Origin: Tritrichomonas foetus
Taxonomy: Eukaryota > Parabasalia > Tritrichomonadida > Tritrichomonadidae
Length of the DNA: 54,285 bases
Reading direction: 5' to 3'
NCBI GenBank assembly: GCA_001839685.1
Contig: MLAK01000854.1
Span: 1 to 54,285 of the forward strand
The translations under genes were made by a program, and so were the position numbers. Below the pieces are notes generated by a model. The model was given only the letters and a program-made list of their open reading frames with translations, was not told the DNA's origin and searched no databases. Each line of letters opens with the position of its first letter. The stretch's first letter is position 1. Of the stretch, positions 20,105 through 29,816 are shown in pieces.

Positions 20105-20641
20105 TTATTCTTGAATTAAGGAATATGAAAGAGCATCAATTTGTTCGCCATTTTTGAATACGCTCTTTCGTAAAACTCCTTCAAATTCAAATCCTGCTTT
20201 TTCAAGAACACGTTTGGATCCGACATTTCTAGCAAATATATCAGCATAAATTCTCACAATATCAAAGTTACTAAAAATGTATTTCACACCTGATTTAACT
20301 ACTCGAGTCATTATTCCTTGTCCCCAATATTTTTCTCCAAGCCAATAACCAATTTCACAGTTACGCCTATAAATATCAGTATGGAAAACTATACCAAAGC
20401 CGCCAGCAACACAATTATTAACTTTTATGCAAAAGTTCATTGAGTTATTGTCATCATTGGAAATATTTATGAAGTTGATTGCATCTTGTAAACAATATGG
20501 ATGAGGAAATCCATCTCGAAGATTATCAGAAATTTTTCGATTATTTGCAATAACACTAAGCTCTTCAGCATCATCTAAGCACCATTTGGTGAGCTTGATG
20601 TTTTCATCAATAATTATCTCACTTTGAAGTGAATTATTCAT
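20105..20641 (-). CDS. GNAT-family N-acetyltransferase (RimJ/RimL-like)
   Basis: 178 residues, a complete single GNAT domain. Motif A, which binds acetyl-CoA, is visible as GYWLGEKYWGQGIMTRVVK with the core WGQG at 106-109. Motif B follows as RIYADIFARN and the VLEKAGFEFEGVLRKS segment ending at about residue 160, typical of the RimJ/RimL (Acetyltransf_3) group. That group transfers acetyl groups to protein N-termini or small amines; the substrate here is unknown. The gene resembles bacterial relatives in size and motif spacing, so lateral transfer is possible but not shown. Its base composition matches its neighbours. It is convergent with the kinase gene across the tandem array. Confidence 0.88.
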   Translation of the reverse strand: MNNSLQSEIIIDENIKLTKWCLDDAEELSVIANNRKISDNLRDGFPHPYCLQDAINFINISNDDNNSMNFCIKVNNCVAGGFGIVFHTDIYRRNCEIGYWLGEKYWGQGIMTRVVKSGVKYIFSNFDIVRIYADIFARNVGSKRVLEKAGFEFEGVLRKSVFKNGEQIDALSYSLIQE

Positions 20642-21043
20642 GATCCGAAATTTATTCTATGGAGGTTTCACAAAAAGGAGCATGCCATTCAAACTTATTG
20701 AATAAAATTCAATAAAAAAAATGTCAGCAAATTGGCCTATAATAATAAACGGTCGTTTTCTTTTGCTGTTGAATCAACTTAATAAATGTTTTAAGATTGA
20801 TTTTTTTCGAAGGCGATTTTATTCCACGTAATAGCGATAAAGCAATTCATTATTTTTAATTATCATCCAAATAAAATAATTCAAATGCACAATATTATTT
20901 AAGAATAATTTATGCCATATCAAATCACCAAATTGGGGAACTTGATGATTTTTATACAGAATATAAATAATTCATTTGTATCAATAAATGGAAATCATTT
21001 ATTTTTAGGAGTAATAATTTTTTATTAAATACATTTGATGTTT
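20642..21043. other. Intergenic spacer with one stray repeat copy
   Basis: About 400 bases between two minus-strand genes, AT-rich. It contains one diverged copy of the 19-bp unit (AATAAATGTTTTAAGATT at 20781-20798). No gene is visible. Confidence 0.55.
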
Positions 21044-23653
21044 TTAACATTTCTTTTCTAACCTTTCAATTTTATCTTCAAGAAGTTCTTTATATGTTTT
21101 ATTTAACGTTGAATCAACTTTATTTTTATCTAATGTTGGTGTATTTAATATAATTTCTATCATAGCTAATGAATCACAATATTTGTAAGCATAAACCGGC
21201 GTAGATAATCCACCACAACTCAATTCATTATTTACATCAAATTTCGGTGATTTAAGTAATTCATTATAACATTGGAAATTGCTTTCTTGAATTATGAGCA
21301 TCATTGATGTCTTACCACATTGATTCTTCTTATAAACATCAATTTCTGGAAGTTGAAGCAAAAAGTTCATCATTTGTGGAATATCTTGCAAAACAGCTCC
21401 AGTTAATGGTGTTTCACCAATTTTTCCAATCAGATTAATATCAACATCACCATGATCATAGAGAATACGAGCAATTGGTATTTGATTATCCCATGTTGCT
21501 GCAGTGAATGCAGATCCACCGCCTTTATCTATTGCGTTTATATTCAAGCCTTCCAATGAAAGTAAAAATCGAACAATTTCAACTTGATTGTACATTGTTG
21601 CTTCACGCAATAGGGCATAGTCTTCTTTATTCCATTGATCAATATTAAAATCAGGCCGTTCTGCAATATATTTTAAGCATTTTATAGCTCCGCATTCAAC
21701 AGCAAGTTTAATAATATCATTTTCTTCCGTAATAAGCTCGTAATAATCAATTTGATGTTTACTATCAATAAATTCAAGAATATCAACAACATCTAAGCAT
21801 ACAACATGTGCAGCTGCTTCATTAATACTAATTCGTCCTTCTTGAGAGTCTAATTTTTCTTTAGAAGAGATTTGGTTATAAACATGTGTGAAAAGGGAAA
21901 GGTTTTTACTTTGTGGAACAACAACAAGAATATCTAATTTATGTACGAAATCAAAAAGCATAAAAATATCAAGTAACAATTCATTATCAGAAGCTGCAGC
22001 AGTAAATGCCGTTGAAAGTGAACTTTTACCAAACAATTGAAGAATTGCATCATAATTAAAACTTTCTATAGCATCATTAATTGCTCGTGAAAAAATAGCA
22101 TCTTTAGATTTGTTTATATTCACTACATTATCTTTCAACCAATTAAATAATTCATATTGATGAAACATTGCTGCTGTTCCTAATGCATTCAATAATTCCA
22201 AACCTTCTTGAACGCAAATACGAACAATTTCTATGGATCCACCAGCAATTGCATAATCGAGTACATATCTTTTCTTTGAATCAGGTTTTGAAATATTTGC
22301 TTGATTCAGAAATAAAAATTTGAAGCATTTCACGGATTGATGAAATGCAGCATATTGAATTAATGTTGGCTTATTAATTAACAAATTATTGGTTTCAAAT
22401 GGAGACCATTTAATTGTGGAATATATATTAACTTCATGATCAAACGAAATCATCTTTTGTAATTCGTTAACATTATCTTCACGAATAATCTTGGCAAGCT
22501 TTGTATGATTTTTCTTTTCAGCGACAAGTGTTTTATGTAATTGCCAGTCATTTTCGCGAAGTTTATTGAAAAGCGTAACTTTTTCTGCTCGTATATGTGG
22601 TTTAAATATAGAATTTAAGTTATCTTCAATATTTTGAATAAATAATTTATCATCTTTTAAAAAAGGGGCAAACCATATTTTCCCATTAATATTCGTTGAT
22701 TGTTTAATTGTAGTTAATACTTCATCCTGTGTGAAAATTCCATTTATCATAAATTCATACAATAAATAAGTTTCATTTGAAAATGTGTTATAGTTTCCAA
22801 GAAGTCTCTTTCTAAAAACATTAATTATATCAATCCCATCTTCATCTAATATTTTGATAATTTCAATATAAATACTCAGAAAATTTGGTCGGTTAGTAAA
22901 AGCAATCATTAAAAGATGATAAAGAAGATTTAAATCAGAAACAAGAAGAGATGATTTGATTGATTCAACGACATCTTCAATAAATCCATCATTAATTTCC
23001 ATAATTTCACGTTGAATATCTGCCAGTGGCTCAAGTTTGTCATACAAAGAATAAAAACGATCAAAAAATTCACATAGTTCTAAAAATATATGAATTTCTA
23101 ATTTCTTCGCAATTTCTCGAAGAAATGGAATATCACTTCGGGTTATTGTGATTGCTTTTGCATTAAAAAAGTTTTTCATTTTTAAAATCACTAGATCACT
23201 TTGATGAATAGTCATATTGGCTTCATTTTCATCGTATTCATTTTGGTTTTCATCATTGCTTTTATTTTTTATATTTTCTTTATTATTTTTTTTGTCATTA
23301 TTTAATATATTTTTATCATTTTCAATAGCGTTATTGTGTAACTCCTCATATTCTTCAACATATGAAGACAAATTTTCATTGTTTGGGGAATCATCATTTA
23401 ACATTTTTGGGAAGTCAACTTTTACTTGGAGTTTGCGCTTATTAAGTTTCAACTTTTTGTGTTTACAAAAATGGTAAATAATTTTCTTCTGACAATCAAT
23501 TTTATGGGAATTAATAGTGAGAACAAAATTTGATTTGGGTTTGGTAAATTTTATCGCTAATGCTTCAACTTCTAAAACATCCTTGAGTTGTAATAATAAT
23601 TTTTCATCATAGATTGGAATGTTATATATGGAAAAATCAGGTAAAGAATTCAT
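21044..23653 (-). CDS. Ankyrin-repeat protein, paralogue of the 10.2-12.8 kb gene
   Basis: 869 residues from the ATG at 23653. The frame extends upstream only to a TTG. The N-terminal region may be BTB-like, interrupted by an Asn/Asp/Glu/Lys-rich stretch at about 95-150. A helical domain follows to about 380, then ankyrin units: a DUF3447-like stretch at about 415-510 (TLIQYAAFHQSVKCFKFLF) and clear repeats at about 690-830 (FTAATWDNQIPIARILYDHG, GETPLTG). The GETPLTG block and the LPEIDV/FPEIEV block that follows are shared with the gene at 10.2 kb. It is probably a scaffold or binding protein with no catalytic motif. Confidence 0.75.
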   Translation of the reverse strand: MNSLPDFSIYNIPIYDEKLLLQLKDVLEVEALAIKFTKPKSNFVLTINSHKIDCQKKIIYHFCKHKKLKLNKRKLQVKVDFPKMLNDDSPNNENLSSYVEEYEELHNNAIENDKNILNNDKKNNKENIKNKSNDENQNEYDENEANMTIHQSDLVILKMKNFFNAKAITITRSDIPFLREIAKKLEIHIFLELCEFFDRFYSLYDKLEPLADIQREIMEINDGFIEDVVESIKSSLLVSDLNLLYHLLMIAFTNRPNFLSIYIEIIKILDEDGIDIINVFRKRLLGNYNTFSNETYLLYEFMINGIFTQDEVLTTIKQSTNINGKIWFAPFLKDDKLFIQNIEDNLNSIFKPHIRAEKVTLFNKLRENDWQLHKTLVAEKKNHTKLAKIIREDNVNELQKMISFDHEVNIYSTIKWSPFETNNLLINKPTLIQYAAFHQSVKCFKFLFLNQANISKPDSKKRYVLDYAIAGGSIEIVRICVQEGLELLNALGTAAMFHQYELFNWLKDNVVNINKSKDAIFSRAINDAIESFNYDAILQLFGKSSLSTAFTAAASDNELLLDIFMLFDFVHKLDILVVVPQSKNLSLFTHVYNQISSKEKLDSQEGRISINEAAAHVVCLDVVDILEFIDSKHQIDYYELITEENDIIKLAVECGAIKCLKYIAERPDFNIDQWNKEDYALLREATMYNQVEIVRFLLSLEGLNINAIDKGGGSAFTAATWDNQIPIARILYDHGDVDINLIGKIGETPLTGAVLQDIPQMMNFLLQLPEIDVYKKNQCGKTSMMLIIQESNFQCYNELLKSPKFDVNNELSCGGLSTPVYAYKYCDSLAMIEIILNTPTLDKNKVDSTLNKTYKELLEDKIERLEKKC

Positions 23654-24077
23654 CTTTTCCTGATAATTTGTGAGCCAGATAGACCGACCATATAAACAAT
23701 GAAAAAGTTTTTGATGGACATTCAACAATTGAATAACAAAGTTCCACTTTTCAGATGAGATTATTTAATAATCCCCCTATTCCCTATTCCAATGAGTTTC
23801 ATTGTAAAATGGATTAGACACTACCTGCATTATATCATGACTAAAATCTTTATAAAAACAAATACAGACAACTTTTTGGAGCTTTCATGATGGTACTGCG
23901 AATTAATAATTTCCAACCAAATAAACTCAGAATTAAAACATCAAGATATAAAAATGAACTTTTTCAATAAATTTCAATAGAAAATTCAAAAATGAAACAT
24001 TAACACTTCAATAAATGATTAAAAAGATCAAAAATTCATGAATAAAACATTTATACTATTTAGCAATCACATGTCGA
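23654..24077. other. Intergenic spacer, AT-rich
   Basis: 424 bases between two minus-strand genes, holding the promoter of the ankyrin gene and the 3' flank of the kinase gene. Nothing else is visible. Confidence 0.5.
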
Positions 24078-24962
24078 TTACATTATTGTTGATTCTAAAA
24101 ATACGAATTTTTCTAAATATGCACTGAGACGATTCTGATCTACCTCAAAGCAATTTCTAGCAAATTCTATTAATTCATCAAAAATATCTTGAAATGTTGG
24201 CCGAATTTCATAATTCGCATCCCAGCATCTTTTCATCAAATTTTCAAAAAAAATTGGAACTTTATTTGTTGGAATTTCCGGTCTCACTCCATCACATATC
24301 CTTTCAATAAAACCAAAGAAAGGTAACTTTTGCAGTTCACCAAAAGGCTCCTTTTTTAAAAGTAAGAAATAAATAACCATTGAAAAGCTATAAACATCCC
24401 TTGCTGGATAGTCTTTGTTGTCTCTCATTACTTCTGGTGAAAAATATATTGTTGTTCCCAAACAATGTGAAGATTCAGCTTCTTCAATAGAAAACTGCTG
24501 TTTCGAATATCCAAAATCACATAATTTGGGATAAAAAGTTGTAGTATCAATTAAAATGTTTGATGGCTTTAAATCTCGAAAAACTATTTGATGCTGATGA
24601 AGGTATTTCATTCCGGCTGCTATACCGATTAATATTATTAATTCACTTGTATGATCCAACTTCACGTTATTTATACTAATAAGATTATTCAAATCGCATG
24701 ATAGTTTTTCTAATATTATGAATTTATCAATATCAGAATAACCTAAAATTCGAACGATAGATGGATGTTGGCATTGCATTAATATATCGACCTCTCTTTG
24801 GAAGCTTAATGGGAAATCTCTAACTGTTCTCTCACTGTATCTTTTAATGATTACTTGATTTCCACTTGAAGTTTCTGCTGAATAAATCATTGATGTTGCA
24901 CCATGAGTGATCTTCTGATGAACTGGAAAGTCAGTGAATCTAACATCAATCTGGTATTCCAT
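24078..24962 (-). CDS. TKL-like protein kinase
   Basis: 294 residues from the ATG at 24962, essentially one kinase domain. The Gly-rich loop is degenerate (THGATSMIY). Lys40 (VIIK) and the alpha-C Glu57 (REVD) are present. The catalytic loop is FRDLKPSN (128-135), with Phe replacing His of HRD as is common in tyrosine-kinase-like kinases. DFG is at 149-151 and SPE at 165-167. The C-lobe RCWDANYEIRPTFQDI matches the TKL RPTF motif. All residues needed for phosphotransfer are present, so it is probably active on Ser/Thr. The frame upstream begins only at a TTG. It is divergent from hydG. Confidence 0.88.
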   Translation of the reverse strand: MEYQIDVRFTDFPVHQKITHGATSMIYSAETSSGNQVIIKRYSERTVRDFPLSFQREVDILMQCQHPSIVRILGYSDIDKFIILEKLSCDLNNLISINNVKLDHTSELIILIGIAAGMKYLHQHQIVFRDLKPSNILIDTTTFYPKLCDFGYSKQQFSIEEAESSHCLGTTIYFSPEVMRDNKDYPARDVYSFSMVIYFLLLKKEPFGELQKLPFFGFIERICDGVRPEIPTNKVPIFFENLMKRCWDANYEIRPTFQDIFDELIEFARNCFEVDQNRLSAYLEKFVFLESTIM

Positions 24963-25879
24963 TTTCGGCAACAAAATCTCCAAAAATTTTGGATTCTAAG
25001 AAAATTCAAAGCTTATTTGATCATACAGTTTTTCTTAATTTGTTGAATTGAATTTGTCTGACAGCATTCAGAATTGTTGCCAGTTAACAACACCATTCTC
25101 GAATATATTCTTTTCAAACCTTTTCCAAAGCATTTGTAGAAGGTAGTTATTTCGAGATAAAAAAAAAGTTTTTATTTTTCCGAAAAAAAAATGTTTGTCA
25201 TTAATAATTTTTTGGATCAAAATTATAGCTTGTGAATAGAATCCCCATCATACATAAATTGATTGTAACATGAAAGGAATGAATACGAGAAAATTTATCT
25301 CCAATTTCATGAAAAAAATCATCTATCTCATTTCAGCAATGATAAAAAGATGATAATATCGATATTATGATATCTATGTCAATATTTGATGACCAAATGA
25401 TCAAAAAGACTTGAATGTCACAATTGTTGTGTGAAGCCCGAAAATTCCTTTTCATAGATTTTCATTCAATTTCTTTATATTCAATGTTACGATAACTTTT
25501 TAAATATTTCCCAAAGTCGTTGATGAAATTCAATTTTTCCTTCTGAGGAAAAATCGAACAAGAACAACGGATGTCGATTTTACGCAGGATTGTCTTATTA
25601 CACACACAGTTATCTTCATGGAGATAACAATTAATGCATTATTTACATTCCATCACGTTGGATTGCAGCGGATTGCATTGAAATTTTTGTATGAAAGTAG
25701 AAATAATTGACTGGTTAATTTTCTACATAAAAAATAATTGAATTAGTGTGAGGCTATACATATTGAAAAAATCAATGAATGAGTTTATATTTATTGAATT
25801 GTAATGATATGAGGCACGGTTTCATTCAATAATGTTGGAATAAATTCAATAATTTGGATAACTAGCACTTCACTTTTTT
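24963..25879. other. Divergent intergenic region (kinase / hydG)
   Basis: 917 bases of AT-rich spacer between divergent genes. A 16-base palindrome (ATAATATCGATATTAT, 25353-25368) is present but is not surprising in DNA of this composition. The hydG initiator is at its right end. No RNA gene is recognised. Confidence 0.5.
25870..25875 (+). promoter_or_regulatory. Initiator element of hydG
   Basis: TCACTT, with the candidate +1 A at 25872, 8 bases before the ATG at 25880. This is an excellent match in sequence and position to the trichomonad initiator TCA(+1)(C/T)(T/A). Confidence 0.65.
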
Positions 25880-27433
25880 ATGCTCAGTAGTACTTCTCGC
25901 TTAAGTTTTCGGAATATTTCCAAACAATGCATCACAGGAACAAAGTGGTCACCAGAAAAGGAGCTTCATCAACTTCCCGATCCCGCTACAATTATTAAAG
26001 AACATGAAATTTATAAAGCGATTGTCGAATCCAACGATAAAGCGAGTGATGTTGGTTATATTCGTTCAATTCTTCAGAAAGCCAAAGATTGCGCAACAAT
26101 GAAAGATGTACCCGGATCAAACAAAGAATTCATGCTCGGTCTTGATATTCCAGAAGCTGCTGCGTTATTAAACATCCATCCATCGAATACAAAATTATTA
26201 GATGAACTTTACCAAACAGCATTCGATATCAAAAATTATATTTATGGAAATCGAATCGTATTATTTGCACCACTTTATGTTGCCAACTATTGCAACTGTT
26301 CATGCACGTATTGTGGATACCGTGGAACAAACACAGCAATCGAGAGATGCAAATTAACATTAGATCAAGTTGCTGATGAGATTAAAGTTCTTGAAGACAT
26401 GGGCCACAAAAGGGTCCTCATGTTGACAGGTGAATCACCAGAATATTCATTTGACGAATTTCTCGAAGCCGTCAAAGTTGCCTCAAAAGTACGAAGTGGA
26501 AAAAGTGGTGAAATTCGTAGAATTAATGTTGAAATTCCTACACTCTCAGTTTCTGATATGAGGAGACTCAAAGCATTAGGATGTGTTGGAACATACACAG
26601 TGTTCCAAGAAACTTACCATCGTGAGTCTTTCAAGAAATACCATCCCTACGGACCAAAGGCAGACTATGATTACCGAATTACATGCATGGATCGTGCACA
26701 GCTTGGTGGTATTGATGATGTTGGAATTGGTGCCTTGTTCGGTCTTTATGATCATAGATTTGAAGTGTTAGCCATGCTTCAACATGCACAGCACCTTGAC
26801 AAGACCTATGGAACTGGTCCTCACACAATCTCATTCCCAAGAATTAGGCCTGCAACAGGAACACCACTTTCTGAAAATCCACCACATACTGTTGGTGATG
26901 AGGATTTCAAGAAACTTGTTGCTGTTGTTCGTTGCGCTGTTCCTTACACGGGCATGATTATATCTACCCGTGAAGACAAGCAAATGAGAGATCAGCTTCT
27001 TCGTCTTGGTATTTCTCAGCTTTCTGCAGCTTCATCAACTGAAGTCGGTTCCTATAAAGCTGATGGATCACAAACTGATGGAAAGAAAGGTCAATTTTCA
27101 CTTTATGATCATCGTCCACTTGATGACGTTGTTCGTGACTTAATGAATGACGGATACGTTCCATCCTGGTGCACAGCATGCTACAGACTTGGAAGAACAG
27201 GTGAAGCATTCATGAAATGGGCTAAATCTGGTGAAATTCATGCAATGTGTCATCCAAACGCACTTCAAACACTAGCTGAATATCTCATTGATTATGCTTC
27301 ACCAGAAACAAGAAAAGTTGGATGGGATTTGATCAGCAAGGAAATGAATAAGATCACAGATAATGCCAGAAGGAAGCAAACACAAACACGTATTGATCGT
27401 ATCAAGAAAGGTGAAAGAGATTTATACTTTTGA
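25880..27433 (+). CDS. hydG: [FeFe]-hydrogenase maturase HydG, hydrogenosomal
   Basis: Radical-SAM tyrosine lyase of 517 residues. It cleaves tyrosine to p-cresol and makes the CO and cyanide ligands of the hydrogenase H-cluster. The radical-SAM cluster motif CX3CX2C is C138/C142/C145. The C-terminal auxiliary-cluster motif CX2CX22C is C431/C434/C457, with exactly 22 residues in the last gap, which separates HydG from the related ThiH. The first 14 residues (MLSSTSRLSFRNIS) are Ser/Arg-rich with no acidic residue, like hydrogenosomal leaders that begin ML-S. Import into the hydrogenosome is inferred from this. HydE, HydF and hydrogenase are not in the window. Codon use is C-richer than the kinases nearby, which fits good expression. 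It is convergent with the BTB gene. Confidence 0.95.
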   Translation: MLSSTSRLSFRNISKQCITGTKWSPEKELHQLPDPATIIKEHEIYKAIVESNDKASDVGYIRSILQKAKDCATMKDVPGSNKEFMLGLDIPEAAALLNIHPSNTKLLDELYQTAFDIKNYIYGNRIVLFAPLYVANYCNCSCTYCGYRGTNTAIERCKLTLDQVADEIKVLEDMGHKRVLMLTGESPEYSFDEFLEAVKVASKVRSGKSGEIRRINVEIPTLSVSDMRRLKALGCVGTYTVFQETYHRESFKKYHPYGPKADYDYRITCMDRAQLGGIDDVGIGALFGLYDHRFEVLAMLQHAQHLDKTYGTGPHTISFPRIRPATGTPLSENPPHTVGDEDFKKLVAVVRCAVPYTGMIISTREDKQMRDQLLRLGISQLSAASSTEVGSYKADGSQTDGKKGQFSLYDHRPLDDVVRDLMNDGYVPSWCTACYRLGRTGEAFMKWAKSGEIHAMCHPNALQTLAEYLIDYASPETRKVGWDLISKEMNKITDNARRKQTQTRIDRIKKGERDLYF

Positions 27434-27870
27434 GTGAATAAATACTAGCATATTAGTTTATTATTATTATTATTATTTTATGAGTGCAGTTTACAATCTT
27501 CCAATAGTTTTCTTTTGGAGAAGTAATCCACCTATTCCAAGAAAACATATCTCTGTCATTTACTTCTCTGGAAAAAATTATCTAAAATAAAAAATATAAA
27601 AAGAGTAAAATTATTTTTTTCACATGTACAAAATGGTGTCAAGGAAATTTTTTCTAATAATATGAAAGCATCTACATTTGTTAGGATATAATAATTTCTT
27701 GAAAAATTGGAAAAAAGTTTATATTTAAATAGATGATTATCCCGTATTTCGTCTTTTTCATTAATCTAATATGAATTAAAATGACTAAAACATAGACGAG
27801 TCTCGAAAAAAACGCTATAATAATTGCAAGACTGTATATATTTTATTATAATATATTATAATAGCTATTA
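27434..27870. other. Convergent intergenic region
   Basis: 437 bases between convergent 3' ends. There is an ATT microsatellite at about 27460-27478 and A/T-rich sequence after it. No gene is visible. Confidence 0.5.
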
Positions 27871-29088
27871 TTATTCCAAAGTTCCAAAGAATTCGATACC
27901 TGAAAGGAAGAACTGCTTCTGGTTTGCCCAGTTCTTTGATGTCATAATGACTTTCAATTTGGTGCATGATTTAGGTTCTGAAATCTCGAAAGTCACATCA
28001 CGGGATGGACCATTTAAAACATCACTGTCTTTTTTCTCGTCGAGAGTGATCCAATTTTGTCCACAGAGCCCTGAAAGTACCCATGATCGTAAATGATTCA
28101 CATTTGTATCAGCGTTGATTGTTTTCAATCTGTATTTCATAACTGTTACTTTCCTATCTTTGAAATCGAAAGAGATAAAAGGAGCATTGTCTCGACAAGA
28201 TGTCCAAAAACCTTCCCAATTTGGATCGATCAAGGATGTAACAAGTTTTCCGTGAACTTCATTATAAGAAAGTGCATCAACATCAACTTTACCTTTAATA
28301 ATTGGATTTCCATTACATTCTTTCCATAGTTGTGCAAAAATTCCATCTTTTTCTGAATGATTTTGATCATTCACGCATAAATTCTTATTAGAATTATTTT
28401 CTTCATTTTGTTCTTTTGGTTTATCATTTGCTGAATTAGTAACAGTGGGCGAGTTTGCACCATTCTCTACAATAGAACTACTATTTATTGAAGAACTATT
28501 ATTTATTGGAGAACTATTATTTATTGAAGAACTATTATTTATTGAAGAACTATTATTTATTGAAGAATTGTTATTTGTGGTGGAATTGTTTTCTGTTGTA
28601 GAATTATTGCTGGAAATTAAGGGCTGGGAAAATGAATTTTGGGATTGACTATTTTGTGAATTGACAAGCGAGAAAATGATTTGACGAAGTTCTTCAATTT
28701 CGCGATGGAGTTCCACATTTTCGCTCTGAATTTGATTCAGGCTTTTCTGTGTTGAGAAGTTTTGTGCAGCAGAGCAGAGGCTGGGAATCTCCCAAAGACG
28801 GCCAAACATGAAGAGTTCTTTGAAATTAAAATCATTAATCGCGATCGACTGGCCACTGAATAAAGCTGAAACGGAATCGACAATCGACGAATCTATTCGA
28901 TAGTTAACATCGTCACCAATTGAAATGAATTGTTGAGAGCGCGGAAGTTGGGATAATAAATTTCTAAATTTCGGAGAATAAAACGCAAAATATTGTTCAT
29001 TTACTGTGACTGAAATGCCGTTTTGGAAAACAATTTTAAAATTAGATGCGAATTCTGGATGAGGAAGGGAAAAATTCAACTTTTCCAT
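27871..29088 (-). CDS. BTB-like protein with C-terminal discoidin-like domain
   Basis: 405 residues from the ATG at 29088; the frame opens upstream only at a TTG. Residues about 10-115 look like a BTB/POZ fold, with FKIVFQNGISVTVNEQYFAF followed by SPKFRNLL and IDDFNFKELFMFG-like strands. A short coiled coil (about 120-150) and an Asn/Ser-rich linker with an 18-base coding repeat (NNSSSI units) follow. The last 150 residues match the F5/8 type C (discoidin-like) fold, with FDFKDRKVTVMKYRLKT, LRSWVLSG and FFLSGIEFFG. This pairing occurs in eukaryotic BTB proteins such as the BTBD9 type and is common in trichomonads. It is probably a cytosolic adaptor. Divergent from the cyclase gene. Confidence 0.72.
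   Translation of the reverse strand: MEKLNFSLPHPEFASNFKIVFQNGISVTVNEQYFAFYSPKFRNLLSQLPRSQQFISIGDDVNYRIDSSIVDSVSALFSGQSIAINDFNFKELFMFGRLWEIPSLCSAAQNFSTQKSLNQIQSENVELHREIEELRQIIFSLVNSQNSQSQNSFSQPLISSNNSTTENNSTTNNNSSINNSSSINNSSSINNSSPINNSSSINSSSIVENGANSPTVTNSANDKPKEQNEENNSNKNLCVNDQNHSEKDGIFAQLWKECNGNPIIKGKVDVDALSYNEVHGKLVTSLIDPNWEGFWTSCRDNAPFISFDFKDRKVTVMKYRLKTINADTNVNHLRSWVLSGLCGQNWITLDEKKDSDVLNGPSRDVTFEISEPKSCTKLKVIMTSKNWANQKQFFLSGIEFFGTLE
28472..28580 (-). repeat. 18-bp coding repeat (NNSSSI units)
   Basis: Plus-strand unit close to TATTGAAGAACTATTATT, repeated about six times inside the BTB gene. It keeps the frame and encodes Ser/Asn hexapeptides in the linker between the two domains. Confidence 0.8.
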
Positions 29089-29816
29089 TTTGAACCATTC
29101 TCCCAAACCACACTTTTAATTCTCAAAAATAAAAATGTCATTCAGAAATTTCCTTTGACAATGACGTTTTCTCTCAAATATTAATACTTTTTTTCTGGAA
29201 TATCTTGTGATAAATAGAAAAAACACCAAGTTTAATGTTTAATTTATGATAAATTTATCATATAAATTATTAAAATATATAATTTTAAGACTATATCTTA
29301 CAAAAGTATGTTATGTAATTCATTTATCAAATCGGTTGTTAAATTAATTCATCAATAAATGATGTTCAAAATATTTTATTCAATTATGATGTCTCCAATT
29401 CGTAATTTAATTAATTCATTATATTTGGATAAAAAGTGTTTTGGAGAAGTTCCTATAATTCAGATATCATTTTAGAATACATATTTAGCTTATTCTCCTT
29501 ACTAGAGAAGTTGCAAATAAAGGATGCTAATCAATCTTGAGGAAATAGTTGTTACATTTCTTACCATCTTTGAGGCAAATGTTTGAATATTGTTAATATG
29601 CACTTCTATCTTCAAAAACAGGCAAAGATTAACCTCGTTGGTGCGTCAAAATTTATATCTTTATTTCACATTCAAAATTCTTTATTTTATTCAAATTATC
29701 AAATAATCCATAGAAAAATTACATATAATTATATTTTTTATATCAAATTTTGTTTTATGCTTTCAAATTGAATAAACGAACGTATTCACAAAAATTGGAA
29801 AAAAAATAAATATTTT
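29089..29816. other. Divergent intergenic region (BTB / cyclase)
   Basis: 728 bases, very AT-rich, expected to hold both promoters. A TCACAA initiator-like motif at 29786-29791 lies 29 bases (from its A) before the cyclase ATG. A short Met-started frame in the region is compositionally like spacer and not called. Confidence 0.5.

Noticed and set aside
25353..25368. A 16-base palindrome ATAATATCGATATTAT upstream of hydG
   Set aside because: Several such palindromes are expected by chance in 54 kb of DNA this AT-rich.
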